This document shows positions 23,966 through 35,774 of a stretch of 64,000 bases of DNA, one piece after another. The position numbers and the translations under genes are program-made. Numbering within the stretch: the first letter of the stretch is position 1; every line of letters starts with the position of its first letter. The stretch covers positions 217,266,712-217,330,711 of the forward strand of contig CM056997.1 of NCBI GenBank assembly GCA_029891345.1. Direction: 5' to 3'. The stretch is from Dryococelus australis (Eukaryota; Arthropoda; Insecta; Phasmatodea; Phasmatidae). The notes below the pieces were generated by a model that saw only the letters and a list, made by a program, of their open reading frames with translations, ran no database searches and was not told the DNA's origin.

Positions 23966-24439
23966 AAAAGTTGCAAGATCAATTCAAAGTCCTAAATATC
24001 ATGCTAACATAAAACATGAGCCAATCGATGGCAGGGTGTAATTAAATAAGTCTATTAATCCGGAAAGAAGAAATATTATTATTATAAACATAAAACCTCA
24101 ATGAAATTATGGTGGGCTTTATTTTAATAACTTAAAAACATCATGCAAACGAAGTCGCATGGGTCAGCTAGTATAAAATATATTCTCTCTATTATATTTG
24201 CGGTATAAATAAATATATATTTGAAGTTATGTTATATATATGAATTAAGATTCTCAATTTACAAATAGGACTGAAACACAAGTTTAACAGTTATGTTAAA
24301 CTCTTAGTAGGTTAATGTATTCATTACAACAAAAGGCAAATATTCTTTTCGTTACTAGTTTTCAAGGTTTTACTTGCAAAAGTACTATAAAATGCACATA
24401 AATTTCCAGATTTACAGCGCTAATGTTTTTATTCCATGA

Positions 24440-24597
24440 CAACTTTTTTCTTGTAGTTCTCCTATTGGAAGTGACATTTCCCATGAAAGGTTGACTCCTA
24501 CGGGCAAGCATAAATCACACCCTTGCTCTACCCGAGATTCAAAACCTGATCTACTCACGCTCAACACTGAACCGACTGCGCCATACAGGGCAGCCAA
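24440..24597 (-). repeat. tRNA-derived SINE family C
   Basis: Reverse-complemented it begins TGGCTGCCCTGTATGGCGCA, with an A-box-like TGGCGCAGTCGGTTCAGTG. The B-box-like GGTTTTGAATCTC lies about 45 bases downstream, followed by GGGTAGAGCAAGGGTGTG and a non-tRNA tail. The spacing is that of a tRNA gene but the arms do not pair well. Confidence 0.5.
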
Positions 24598-26908
24598 TAG
24601 GTCAACCAGAACACTGTCAGTGGTTATAAGAACTTAAGTGAACAAAAAGCAACTTATTTCATTGGAGATAGTTTATAAGTTACAATTTAAGTCATGTATT
24701 ATTTAATTGTTCCTCATTGTACCTATAATTCAATGCCACGTTGGTTGGTATTCGCTTGCCGAAATTTGAGATAAGTTAAAAGCTTAAACTGCACGCAACG
24801 TTTTGAACATTGTTTTAAAACATTTATAGTTTACCTTAGTGTTCATACATTACTATTTTATTTGGAATAAAAAAAGTAAAAATAGAAATATATCCATATT
24901 ATTTCCTCATTTCAAATTTGTGTTTTTGTGTAGCAGTGACTAAAATAAATATTCCTTTATCATTTAATTGAAAAACATTACAATTAAAAATATTTTGATT
25001 TTATTATTCATTATTAGAATACATTTATTCGCTCGTATTGTGATTTATGATTTCGACATGAGACAATTAAACAATTCTATGTCATAAAAAATATCGTGCC
25101 AACAACAATGGATATGTTACGAAATTACATTCGGCATTGGCTAGATAGATGACAGCTCTGTCTGTACTCATTTGTGTTATTATTTGCATGATTTTTGGAT
25201 TTTTTTTTTTTTAGAAATAAAACTGCTCTGGTGTACAATGTGTGTTCTATTTGGTTCATCTTTATGCTGTCTCAAGCCCCTCAATGTTTGCTAATTATGT
25301 GAAATAATGTTGTGTTGAGTAATGCATTCCCGTTGAGATATTTCTTACACCACACCGTAAACTTTCAGATCAAATATTTATATCCTCCACTCATCCCCAT
25401 TTTAAAAGTGGAAGATATGATGAAAATGTGGAAAAGAAATAAATAATCTGTTGATGCATCAAACCACAGAAAGCATTCCATCTCCATCGTTGTTAGTTTT
25501 ATCTAACATGTTTTTAATTCGATACTATTTTTAATATTTGAACTAAAATATTGGACTTAATAATAGAAAATCTAATGAATTCTATGGAATAATACATGCA
25601 GAAGGTAAAGAAATCCTCCAGCACACACTGTCACAAGATCACTGCTACATGTTGTCGCCAGTAAAAAGTCTCCGTGTCCTGTTTGGCATTTGCTGTTATT
25701 CAAGACAAAAACTGAATGTTTTTATGTCCGCGCGAATACTGCTTGCTGCTCAGCTAGAGGCCGGACCGTGCCGAGCCGCGGTCTAGGGAGTAAGAGGGAA
25801 CTCGCGTGCACGGAAGTTTGCCGGTACCAGTAGATAAGTCTATATTGGTAGCCATTTTGGAAAACCAGTGCTACCTCAAATATAATGCTAAAATAGCATT
25901 CCTCAGAAATTGTTGACCCGATTTGGCATCAGTAAAAGTAATGGGAACCTCAAAAAGCTGTATATATATGCATACATATAATGTAGTAACCACTAAGCAC
26001 TGCATTTTGATGCATTTCTTCAAGTAAAGCTACGAATGATATAATGACTTAAAAGTAGTATACAAACAGGCACACTAAGAGAGGCTTGGAGCTGCGCACA
26101 AGGGAACCAGGCGACCCCATCTTTGTTGACGCCATGCGGGAAAAATGTCCCGTTTTTCCCGTTTCCCCTCAAAAATTTTCCCATTTTCTTTCATGCCCAT
26201 AGTGGCCATCTTGGATCCCAACGTCCTGCTCTGTCGTGAGTCCATGTAAGAAATTATTTGCAAATATACCATATCAGTGTATACGAATAGAGAGAAAGAG
26301 CGAATGGTGAATTAGTTTCCCATACATCCATGGTAGCGTTTCTACATTTGCTCAGGAAAGAGTCACATGCGTACGAAGTTTCCAAATATGTTTAGTAGCA
26401 ATGCAACATATTCCTACATTTTCAGTCTGAGATGTGGTACCATACAATATATAGGTTAAAACATTCCATTACAGTTTAGGAAGTTTATCAGAAAAAATTT
26501 TACAGTACTTTCACATAAGTACTTCGTTTGGCGCAATGAAGATACTTTAACATTTATAACCATAATAAGCACATGCAGAACAACTGAGAATTCTTCTGTG
26601 AGTTTAGTTTAAACACTTTTGCAAAACAACTTTTTATTATTTTCAATTTGAAAACAACACTATTTATTTAGGCGTCATTTAGTATAGGAAATGTAGCAAC
26701 AAAGTACTCATGGAGGATTAGGTCAGCATAACCCACGGGAAGAGATTAATTTTCTGCTGAGTTTGTAGTTGATAATAAAGGTAACAAAGAGCATCCCACT
26801 AAAATATTTGGAGAGGGAGAAGAACGAATGCTATGTTGTATCTCACCTACAACATTTTAGAGGTTGGGTACGATGTACTCCTATAACACAACTTTACTGC
26901 GCCTTTGA
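24598..26908. other. Unassigned DNA
   Basis: No gene recognised. Slightly GC-rich patches occur at 25740-25830 and 26075-26270. The latter has an open minus-strand frame of 65 codons with no recognised similarity. Confidence 0.4.
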
Positions 26909-27589
26909 GCCGGCCCTACACGATACCCATTTTATGCTACCTTGTGTTATACCCATGCGTACAACAGAAGTGATAAAGGTTTTGTATCAGAAGAGAAGAA
27001 GGAATCCTCCACATGTTACCTAAAGTGCTAACAGAGAATTGTAAAAGGCAGTCTAAACAATTCGCAAATATCACACATTCCACAGTCGGCAGGGCTTCAA
27101 ATGCAATCAAATATTATATGTAAGTTAGTGCCTTTGTGGTACATCCAAAAAGTACGCAATATTTTTTCTACCTGAATACTGCATTTATTTAAGTTTCTAA
27201 GTACAACACTAGACTATTAATATAAGGAAAATGATATTAGTAAACGGCACTGCTTGTATATTAAAACAAGATACTGTAATCACGTTTATCTACAACGGAT
27301 GTTTACACGACTAATAAAAATATTATTTAATTATTTAAATATTTATCTTTAACAGGCGTAATAATCAATCTCGTGATTTCTGTAATTAAACAAGCTTATA
27401 CGGTTAGGAGACTAAAAAAAGCCAAACATATGACAATAACAATAATAAATCTTTTGTGTTTGGGTAATATCACCGAAGCTAAATAAAGAGAACCATAGGC
27501 AGTCGATTGAATGGTGCAGTTATTAGCATATTATTACTTTTATACAAAGAAATTTTTAGAAATAAACATTTTCTTAAAAAATTAACTAT

Positions 27590-27715
27590 AAACAACATTA
27601 ATGGATCACATAAAATAACTAAAAATTTACAATATACAGTAGAGATTTGAACTCTTAAACGGAAAACTACATAGCACCAACCCACTGAGCTACACATAAA
27701 GCTCACAAGCCAGTA
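27590..27715 (-). repeat. tRNA-like SINE family D in the foldback loop
   Basis: Reverse-complemented: GTGTAGCTCAGTGGGTTGG (A box) and GAGTTCAAATCTC (B box) about 40 bases later. This resembles a tRNA gene, but the acceptor stem does not pair, so a SINE is preferred over a functional tRNA. Confidence 0.55.
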
Positions 27716-28077
27716 GAGTAAAAAGAAGGATTTGATTTATTATTAGTATTGCGATATTTTTACCTTCTTTTAGTCACCTAACCATATAAGCGTGTTTATT
27801 TGGAAAACACACGATTGATTATTAACCTGTTGAAAATATATATTTAATAATTAAATAATATTTTAATTTGTAGCGTAAACGTCCGTTGTAGATAAATGTG
27901 AATACAGAACCTTGTTTAGTATCCCAAAACTGCGCCGTTTACTAACATAGTATTCTATATATTAATGGTCTATAGTTGTACTCAGAAACTTAAGTAAATG
28001 CAGTCATCAGGAAGAAAAAAATGTTCGTACTTTTGGTATGTAGCACAAAGAAATTAGATATAATATTTAATTGCATT

Positions 28078-28209
28078 TGTAGCCCTGCCAACTGCGGAAT
28101 GTCTGCCATTTGTAGCCTTCCCAACTGCGGAATGTCTGCCATTTGTAGCCCTGCCAACTGCGGAATGTCTGCCATTTGTAGCCCTGCCAACTGCGGAATG
28201 TCTGCCATT
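28078..28209. repeat. 33-bp tandem repeat x 4
   Basis: Four contiguous units begin TGTAGCCCTGCCAACTGCGG and end GAATGTCTGCCATT. Three are identical and one has two changes. A single counterpart exists in the left arm (near 27070-27105, reverse complement), so the amplification happened after the arms formed. The unit length is a multiple of three, so the array is open on both strands. Confidence 0.95.
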
Positions 28210-28383
28210 TGCGAGGTGTTTTTTGAATGCCATTTACAATTTTCTGTTATCAGTTTAGGTAATGTGTGGGTAAAAAGTGATGGATTCTTTCTTCTCTTCT
28301 GTTACAGAAACTTTTATGCCATCTGTTGTGCCCATGGGTATAACAGAAGGTAAAAGATATCGGGTATCGTGTAGGAACGGCTT

Positions 28384-28680
28384 TAGGGACAACGGTGGCT
28401 AAGTGGCTAGAATGCTCGACTCCCACCAACGTGAACTAGGCTCAATCCCCGGCTGTGTCACATCGGATTTTCGCATGTGGGAACCACGCTGGACGATGCT
28501 GCTGGTCGGTGGGTTTTCTCGGTGATCTCCCGTTTCCCCCGCCCTTTTCATCCCGACGCTCCTCCAAACTCACCTCAATCATCTTAACCGGATCTCAAGA
28601 CCTCGCTGTTTAGAGCAGCACAAATCTCGTCACGCACTCATTCCTGCGCCCCTGCCTGTTTCTCGACTAACTTCAAATAT
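28384..28680 (+). repeat. SINE family A, most complete copy
   Basis: It starts with GGGACAACGGTGGCTAAGTG (A box within), followed by a B box GGCTCAATCCC. The body has GGATTTTCGCATGTGGGAA, GATGCTGCTGGTCGGTGGG, CTCCCGTTTCCCCCGCC, CTCAAGACCTCGCTGTT and CACGCACTCATTCCTG. It begins right at the right end of the foldback element. It defines the family seen also at 2760, 10028 and 18800. Confidence 0.85.
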
Positions 28681-28740
28681 AATTTTTCGTCAACAAAAAA
28701 ATTACATTCTCGCTATCTGAAATTAATCTTGGAATTAACA

Positions 28741-28749
28741 CTAAAGTCC
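28741..28749 (+). repeat. 9-bp target-site duplication, left copy
   Basis: CTAAAGTCC, repeated in the same orientation at 34395-34403. Mutator-like elements typically make 9-11 bp duplications. Confidence 0.6.
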
Positions 28750-30400
28750 AATCACGATTAAAACCAACGGTAGTAGGGGCGTGAGGGTTCTATATCAAAG
28801 GTGATGCCGCCTGATTAATCGGATTAACACATTTATATCAAATTAATCGCATTAATACTTAATCCGATCTCAATCTGATCAAAAATTTAATGCGATTTAA
28901 ATCTGATCAAATTATTATCGTTAATTCTTAATCCGATCATAGTCCGAAATATATTTTTCTTAATCGGATAAAATGGTATGAAACTTGGATTGATTGAACC
29001 AATTAATTGAATTAATTAATTGAAATAGTTGTGATAAGTGTATAGTTTGGTGTACATTATTTTCTTTCTTTTTTTCATTTTTGGTTGGGAAGCGGCTCTG
29101 GTACATCCTCACCCTTGAATCTCTGGCATTATATTCAGATCTGGTGTGTTGGCTAAGGGAATTATGTGTAGAGTTTTGTGCAAGAGTAGCATAAGTGTTT
29201 TTTGTGTCTTGTAGGTGGTGTTGGGAGATAGTCGACTTTGAAAGATAGTATTTACGTCGTGTATTTTACGATTATTCCAAATGAATAATAGCATTGACGT
29301 ATTACATTAGAGAAATGAGGAGTCTTTAAACGAATATTAACGAAATATAATTCAAACGAGTTCTACTTATCAATATAAATGACTACATGAAATTGTACAA
29401 GGTGAATGAGAAACATGTCAGTTCACTTGAGAATACATTGCATGACTGAGATCGCTTGCTACTAATGCTAGGCTTAGAGAGGACAGCAGGACGAAACATC
29501 CGCTCAGTTCGAATGTCTGTGTAGGAATGAGATATGCAGAATGGCGGAAATTAATAGTATTTTTGGGGAAATGTTTTAAAGAACCTATATTTTATTTAAA
29601 ATGAAATATACCCAATGTAATTAGATATGTATTTCAAAATTAAATAAGCAGATTATGATAGTGAAGTATAACGAACTCAAATACATGACTATTGTGACGC
29701 CTGTCAGTTCTGCAAGTACCTTAAATGATTTTAATATACGTCTGTCCAGCTGCGACGTTGCTGAAGGAACGGTGGTAGTATAGGATTTGCAGAGACTTAT
29801 AAGCTGTGTGTTGAGAGTCTGACTATATACGTGGAGCACAGATGGCATCTGGCAGGCAACTGAGTTGAAATTACGGAAAAAACTCGTAAATGAAGGAAAC
29901 ATTTTTAATGCTTATAAAATACCAATTAAATAAAAAGAGAGTTGAACACACAACTACATGAATGGATCAAAATTATGTTAATGGTGCACATAATAATATA
30001 TAAATTACACTACTTGAATTAAAAAATAAATTAATGAAATCGCACAAGCACCTCTCCCAAAACACATCTGGTCGACTGGGAGGTCAGTCAAGGAAAGACT
30101 TATAGATGTGGAGCTTGCGGCCGAGTTGAAACTACAGGAAAGAGAGTTGAACACACAATTAGGTGAATGGATAAAAATTATGTTTACGAATTAAGATTTC
30201 CATAGAAAATAAATTTCCACATAAAAATGAAAACTGGTTTACTGCCCATTCTGATAACTTAAATATGGGGTAAACCACACACGTTCAAAATATGCAAACT
30301 TACTAACGAACTGATTGAATACACTATAACAGTCAATGAAACGATTTACACACTACTCATACACATCCTGAATTATGTCTAGAAAAAAAGGTATCTCTAC
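28750..30400. repeat. MULE left terminal inverted repeat
   Basis: The outer 200 bp is packed with TTAATCCGAT / ATCGGATTAA words. The arm also contains a direct duplication: GAGAGTTGAACACACAA followed by a GAATGGAT(C/A)AAAATTATGTT block occurs at about 29938 and 30134. The right arm has the same duplication, so it predates divergence of the arms. Confidence 0.85.
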
Positions 30401-31339
30401 CGAGCTACTATTAACATCGTGCAATTTATGCAGCAAAATGCACAGACAACTTTTCACAATACGTTGTAATATCACGGACATACTAGTACTGAGAAAAACT
30501 TACCCAGGTTTAACATTACTTTCAATTCCATGGGAAAATTGAATTTTATTATTGAAAGAAGAAGAATAATTCACTTTTAACACAACTTCCATCGAAGCGT
30601 AAGGAGACTCAGATGGCATGAAGGGTTTAATCCTGCAACACTCTATAAAACCGTATTACATATTTTAGTAAATCCACAAACTTCCTCAAAGAAAAATTAT
30701 TTACAATAACGGACACACTACATCGGTCCGAACAAATTATTTAACACACATTTCGGTAATTCACATTTAAAAATCATAACCGAATGATGTATGCATTATT
30801 AAAAAAATAATAGATGTATGTGAACTTTAAAATGATGGAAGCTATGTGTACACTATAACTTATCGCATTAAAAGTTCAGGGAATCTCATATGTAACATGA
30901 TAAACATTTATAAAATAATAGACGCAGTATATTGGCTTAACACAGAAATAAATTCTCCCGATAATAAAAGCAGAATTTTAAATAGGAAAATAGCTTTCAT
31001 TCTTGTAGTGTTATTTCAAAAACTACTGGTTGTATCAATTTGAAATTTTGGAACATAATTCAGCATAACTACTCGTACCTTCCCTACCAAAATATTTTAA
31101 GTAGCTCTGTTTCTTTATAATAAAAAAAATATTTTGAAATTTGAGTATAATTTTTGTTTTCAAAAATTGACAAAAAATATATATTTTTTTGATATGGTTA
31201 GATGAAACTTATTTAAATGAAAGTGGTAATACAGACTCATACATTAATAAGAAATATTTGTTCCAAGTTTCAAGACTTTAGCTCAAATAGTTTTTAAGAA
31301 AGACGTACCTCAACATTAAAATAAGCACTTTTGAAAAAT

Positions 31340-32785
31340 TATGCTTTAAAGTTGATGGCACAACTTTCTCATTTCTAAATCCTCCTGGACAGTAACATTC
31401 GCTGTCTTCTATCTTCCGTTTTTCTAGTCTCCTTCTCACTCTCTTTTTATTCTTTTCTTCTTGAACTTCTTTGTCAGCCTTTTTTCTCCTCTCTGCATTT
31501 ATTGCCTAGAAACCATCCATTATAAATTTCCCTAGTGTGATCTGCAATCTCTCAATAACATTGGCTTTGGCAAGAAAACATTCATTGAAACAAACCACTG
31601 CATCAGCAACGTCAAAATTCAGGGTCTCCAGCCAATTCTAGACTGTTTTTGGAAGTCTTTGTCATACTGTGCTGTTGAAACTCTCGTTGGGATTTTGAGT
31701 TTCTCTGTAGAGACACCGCTTCAATGGGTCAATTTTGGACAAATAATTGAAAACTGGTTTTATAACAGCCATAACTGCTTCTGGCAGTGAATTCTGGTGT
31801 GTATATTCATTTTCTTGGGTTTTTTGCTTTAGCCTGGTTAGTTTGCACCAAGAATTGTCACCAAATGGACAAAGGAAATGCTGAGGGTTTGCATCTGTTG
31901 ATATCTTATGAAAATAACTTGTTCAAATAGCTTTCCTCGTATCTTCTAAATTAGTCAGATTATTCCTTATGAACTGGCCATAATAACGCTTTGAATTTGT
32001 GTATTTCAGCATCAGTGAGGCTTCCTTTTCCTCCAAGCCCTGTACCATCACTAAGTTTTTGTCCTTTCATGTCCCGTTCCAACCGTCTAAGTCGGGTGCC
32101 AACACGTTTTTGTACATGTACAACATATTCAAGCTTGGTAATGTCAACATTATTGCCATAAGGGCTGGTTTTGTAGATCAGCAGCAAAACCTCTGGAATC
32201 TCCATCTCCTAAACACTGTACATAATGCAGACCAAGTTTATTTTTAGATCGAGCACACAGAGCAATGTCTCCAGCAACCTCCATACCACCACTTGGCCCT
32301 CGTAATTGACTGCACATATTTTTTCCATGTTCTTCCATTTTCTCAGGTTATTGTATATATATTTTATGAACTCAGCCTGTACAAAATTTGGATAAGCATT
32401 CAAAATCTTATACTTTGCCAGTGTCAAATGAAGTTACAGTCACCACTCCATTCATTGATGTGTGTCCCTGCTTTTGTCATGTACCAACAAAAGCAGCAGC
32501 TATGTCTGACCTTCCTTCGTTTTCTAGTACAACCTCTTTTCCTGCATAGCAAGTATATGCTTCACAAACATCAGTTACAGCTGCAAGAAGCTATGTGTTG
32601 TATTTTTCAAATTTTGTGTTTGGTGGAGACAAAGTAATTACTACTGAAAAAATCTTCCCAGATGCCTTACCTCTGCCAATCGAATGAAGCCCATATGCAT
32701 ATCTAATTTATTTCATACCTATTTATAATGCACTTTAAGCTAATTTCTTGACCATTTTCATCACAAAAACTAGGGATACCTTTTT
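31340..32785 (-). pseudogene. Mutator-like transposase, decayed
   Basis: Conceptual translation from right to left gives fragments of the arthropod Mutator-like transposase family: a Cys-bearing start (GIPSFCDENGQEISLKC), HSIGRGKASGKIF, PPNTKFEKYNT, a GHTSMNGVV block, YEGQVVVWRLL or its frame variant, CLGDGDSRGFAADLQNQ, then SPYGNNVDITKLEYVVHVQKRVGTR, LGGKGSLTDAEI, the NPQHFLCPFGDNSWCK block and CLYRETQNPNESFN. The GDGDS and VQKR..TRL blocks are hallmarks of the family. At least six stops and several frameshifts are present. The frame starts at the inner edge of the right arm and ends with a Lys/Arg/Glu-rich tail. Expected intact length is about 450-550 residues. Confidence 0.85.
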
Positions 32786-34394
32786 TATAGACATAATACA
32801 GGATACGTATGAGTAGTGTGTAAATAGTTTCATTGTCTGTTGTAGTATATTCAAACAGTTCGTTAGTAAGTTTGCGTATTTTTTTAACATGTTATTTATT
32901 CGATCTTAAAGTTATCAGAATGAGCAGTGAACCAGTTTTCATTTTGATGTGGAAATTTATTTTCTATGGAAATCTAAATTGGTAAACATAATTTTTAACC
33001 ATTCATATAGTTGTGTGTTCAACTCTCTTTCCTGTAATTTCAACTCGGCCGTAAGCTTCATATCTATAAGTCATTCCTTAATTGACCTCCCATTCGACCG
33101 GATGTGTTTTGGGAGAGGTGCTTGTGCAATTTCATTAATTAATTTTCTAATTCAAGTATTGTAATTTATATATTAGTATATGCATCGTAAACATAATTTT
33201 CATCCATTCATACAGATGTGTGTTCAACTCTCTTTTTATTTAATTGGTATTTTATAAACATTAAAAATGTTTCCTTCATTTACGAATTTCTCCCATAATT
33301 TCATCTCAGTTGCCTACCAGATGCCTTTTGCACTCCACGCCGATAATCAGACTCTCGACACACAGCTTATAAGTCTTTGCAAATTATGTACTACCACCAT
33401 TCCTCCAGCAACCTTAGAGCCAGCAGACATATATTAAAATCATTTAAGGTACGTGTAGAATTGACAGGCATCACAATAGTCACATAGTTGAGTTCGTTAT
33501 ACATTTCTAACATCGGTGGTTTCATTAATTTGGAAATGAATATCTAATCCCAAGGAGTAGATTTCATTTTAAATAAAATATAGGGGTTTTGAATCATTTC
33601 CCAGAAATTACTAGTCATTTCCGCCATTTTGCATATCTCATTCCTACACAAATATTCGAACTGAACAGATGTTTCATGCTGCTATCCTCTCCCAGCTAAG
33701 CATTAGTCGCAAGCAAATTCAGTCGTGCACCATCTTTCCAATTGAACTAACATGGTTCTCATCCTCCTTGTACGATTTCAAGTAGTGTCGTTTATATTGA
33801 CAGGCAGTACTCGTTTGAAATATATTTCAGTTATTTTTGTTTAAAAACTCATTTCTTTTGTGTAATATGCCACTGCTGTTGTTCATTTGGAATAATCGTG
33901 TCATACACGATGCATATACTATCTTTCAAAGTCGTTTATATCACAACACTGTCTACAAGACAAAAAAAAAAACACTTATGCCACCCTAGAACAAAACCCA
34001 AAACATATATACTCCTATCCAACACACCACACCTCTGTAAAATGCCAGAGCTCCAAGTTTGAAGATTTACCAGAGCCGCTCCCTACCCAAAAATAAAAAA
34101 AGAAAGAATGAATAAGTACACCAAACGATACATTTATCACAACTATTTTGATTAATTAATTCAATAAAATTAATTGGATCAATCAATCAAAGTTTCATAC
34201 CATCTTATCTGATTAAGATTGGATTAAAGATTAACGAATTTTTTTGATCGGACTAAAATAGAATGAAAGAATTTTGATCGGATTAAAAATTAATCTGATT
34301 AATTCGATATCAAAGGGTTAATCCGATTAAAAATGTGGTATCCCCTTTGATCTAGGACCCCCAAGCCACTACTTCCAACTTTTCTGAAGCCCAG
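32770..34394. repeat. MULE right terminal inverted repeat
   Basis: Reverse complement of the left arm with many substitutions. Shared landmarks are CATTCTGATAACTT near the inner end, TTTGGAATAATCGTG and AAGCGGCTC/GAGCCGCT near the outer end. The outer end again carries the GGATTA-rich zone. Confidence 0.85.
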
Positions 34395-34403
34395 CTAAAG
34401 TCC
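34395..34403 (+). repeat. 9-bp target-site duplication, right copy
   Basis: CTAAAGTCC, identical to 28741-28749. Confidence 0.6.
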
Positions 34404-35774
34404 TACTTTCACGCTATACCTCAGCATCATACAAGCAAACGTTAATCAAGTCTAGTATAGTACATCAAAGGTACAGCGCACCACATTAGTACACATTTAC
34501 TTCCGTAATATTTTACATAAGAACTATCTCTTACTAACCACTACCAACACATATTTTCTCCTTGTTTTATTCATATTAATTGCAAATGAAATATTATAAT
34601 TTGTAGGTAAAATGTAAGAAAATGTCCAATTTAACCAATAATAAGATACATTTATGTTAACAGAAGTATAAAACGCCTGTAATATGTGGGGTGTTTTTTA
34701 AAGGTTTGGTTGAAAAGGGTGATGAAATTGCGAATAGATTATAAGCGTTTAGGTTAGGAGCCGCTACAAATAAAGAAGTTACATTGATTTTATTCTGCTT
34801 ACCAGTAATTATTTAAGCTCTTTATGCAAACAAACACTCAATGTTGTTTGTTTATTAATTAGAAAATTAATGAGACCTAAGAGAATAATGTTTATTGTCA
34901 AATGTTTCGTGGCATTCTTATAAGGCAGAAAAATATTGACATAGTTTTAAGGGCACTTTCGAAAAATTTCCCGTTTCAAATATTATTTAAGAAAAAATAA
35001 TTCGTTCCGTATGATAGGTGGCACCAGTGAGTGCCACGTTATGCTCACGGTTCTACTATAAAGGCTACTGTCCCCAGCCAATCTCGAGAAGATGAAACCG
35101 GTTGAGCCAACATGTAACTGCGCAGTCTCGCGGACAGCAAACACGCCGGAGGCATGGGAAATGAACTGGAAGAAAGAAAACATTTCGGATGGCGTGGATT
35201 GAAGCAAAGAGCCGCCAGCAATGACCAACTGCCCATTCCCCACGCCCCTCCTCCAAATTCCTTTCGTGCTCGTTTGTTCCTCCGGGAATCCGCCGGCACG
35301 CAGGTCTTGAAACGCAAAGCATCCTGGACAAAGGACCCGCCAACCGGCGATTTGAGAGTCGTCCGCGGGGTAATCGCGCGAGGATGGACGGCAATATGTT
35401 TGCGAAAAAAACTTTTTGCTTCCTTTCATTCTTATTACACAAGCACAGCGTAAAACGCGCTTCATTGCTTCGAGAGGAATGGGCCTAATTGTCCGAGAAA
35501 ATGACCAATACATTATCTGAAAAGCAAGCAGATTTCGATAGTGGCGGATATGAGGATGTAGGTAGGCCTAACTGTAAAGTAATGGACTGAAAAGAAAGCT
35601 ACCAAATCCCCACTCCCCAATAAAAAAAAAGATTAAATTGTTTGCATTATTGACACCATGCAACACATTTTGTTAAGCAGGACTCGTTGAGGAGGTCAGT
35701 GGAGACGGAGCAAGCTGCTCAGAGAGACAGTAACAATAAAGTATTTGGCAAGGAACTGTCCCAGCATTCGCTTA
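34404..35774. other. Unassigned; CpG-rich island at about 35000-35460
   Basis: Most of the stretch is AT-rich. The patch at 35000-35460 is GC- and CpG-rich and has long open frames in several registers on both strands (up to 176 codons on minus, 34983-35513). This is what stop-poor GC-rich DNA gives by chance. No domain was recognised. It could be a promoter-type island or a captured fragment. Confidence 0.4.

Larger units (their letters stand above)
23365..24171 (+). mobile_element. Non-autonomous Helitron
   Basis: The 5' end is TCTATACTACTAAATAAAAT, preceded by A. The 3' end is GAAGTCGCATGGGTCAGCTAG, followed by T. The TC...CTAG ends set between host A and T, the start TCTATACTAYTAAATAAA and the end GCGAAG(T/C)CGC..GGGT..AGCTAG are typical of insect Helitrons. 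No Rep/helicase coding is present. The element carries a long TA microsatellite and tRNA-like sequence. Confidence 0.75.
26909..28381. mobile_element. Foldback transposon with inverted arms of about 550 bp
   Basis: Positions 26909-27455 and the reverse complement of about 27740-28381 align throughout. Ends are GCCGGCCCTACACGATACCC and GCCGTTCCTACACGATACCC. Inner matching blocks include TTATACCCATG, CAAATGCAAT(C/T)AAATATTATAT, TTTATCTACAACGGA and AATAATCAATC. The loop of about 285 bp carries a tRNA-like SINE. The right arm is longer because a 33-bp unit is amplified there. No transposase and no clear target duplication were seen. The arms could fold into a very long hairpin if transcribed. Confidence 0.85.
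28750..34394 (-). mobile_element. Mutator-like element (MULE) with inverted repeats of about 1.6 kb
   Basis: The left arm (28750-30400) and the reverse complement of the right arm (about 32770-34394) match over almost their full length. This runs from the terminal GTAGTAGGGGCG-type motif to AAAAAAGGTATC at the inner end. Between them is a decayed transposase on the minus strand. A 9-bp direct repeat flanks the element. Total length is 5645 bp. The first 20-30 bp of each end match poorly, so the exact ends rest on the duplication. Confidence 0.85.

Noticed and set aside
27590..27715. Functional tRNA gene
   Set aside because: A and B boxes are present, but acceptor and anticodon stems do not pair. 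It fits a SINE better.
34983..35513. 176-codon protein-coding gene
   Set aside because: Several overlapping frames on both strands are open in the same GC-rich patch, which points to a lack of stop codons from composition rather than coding.
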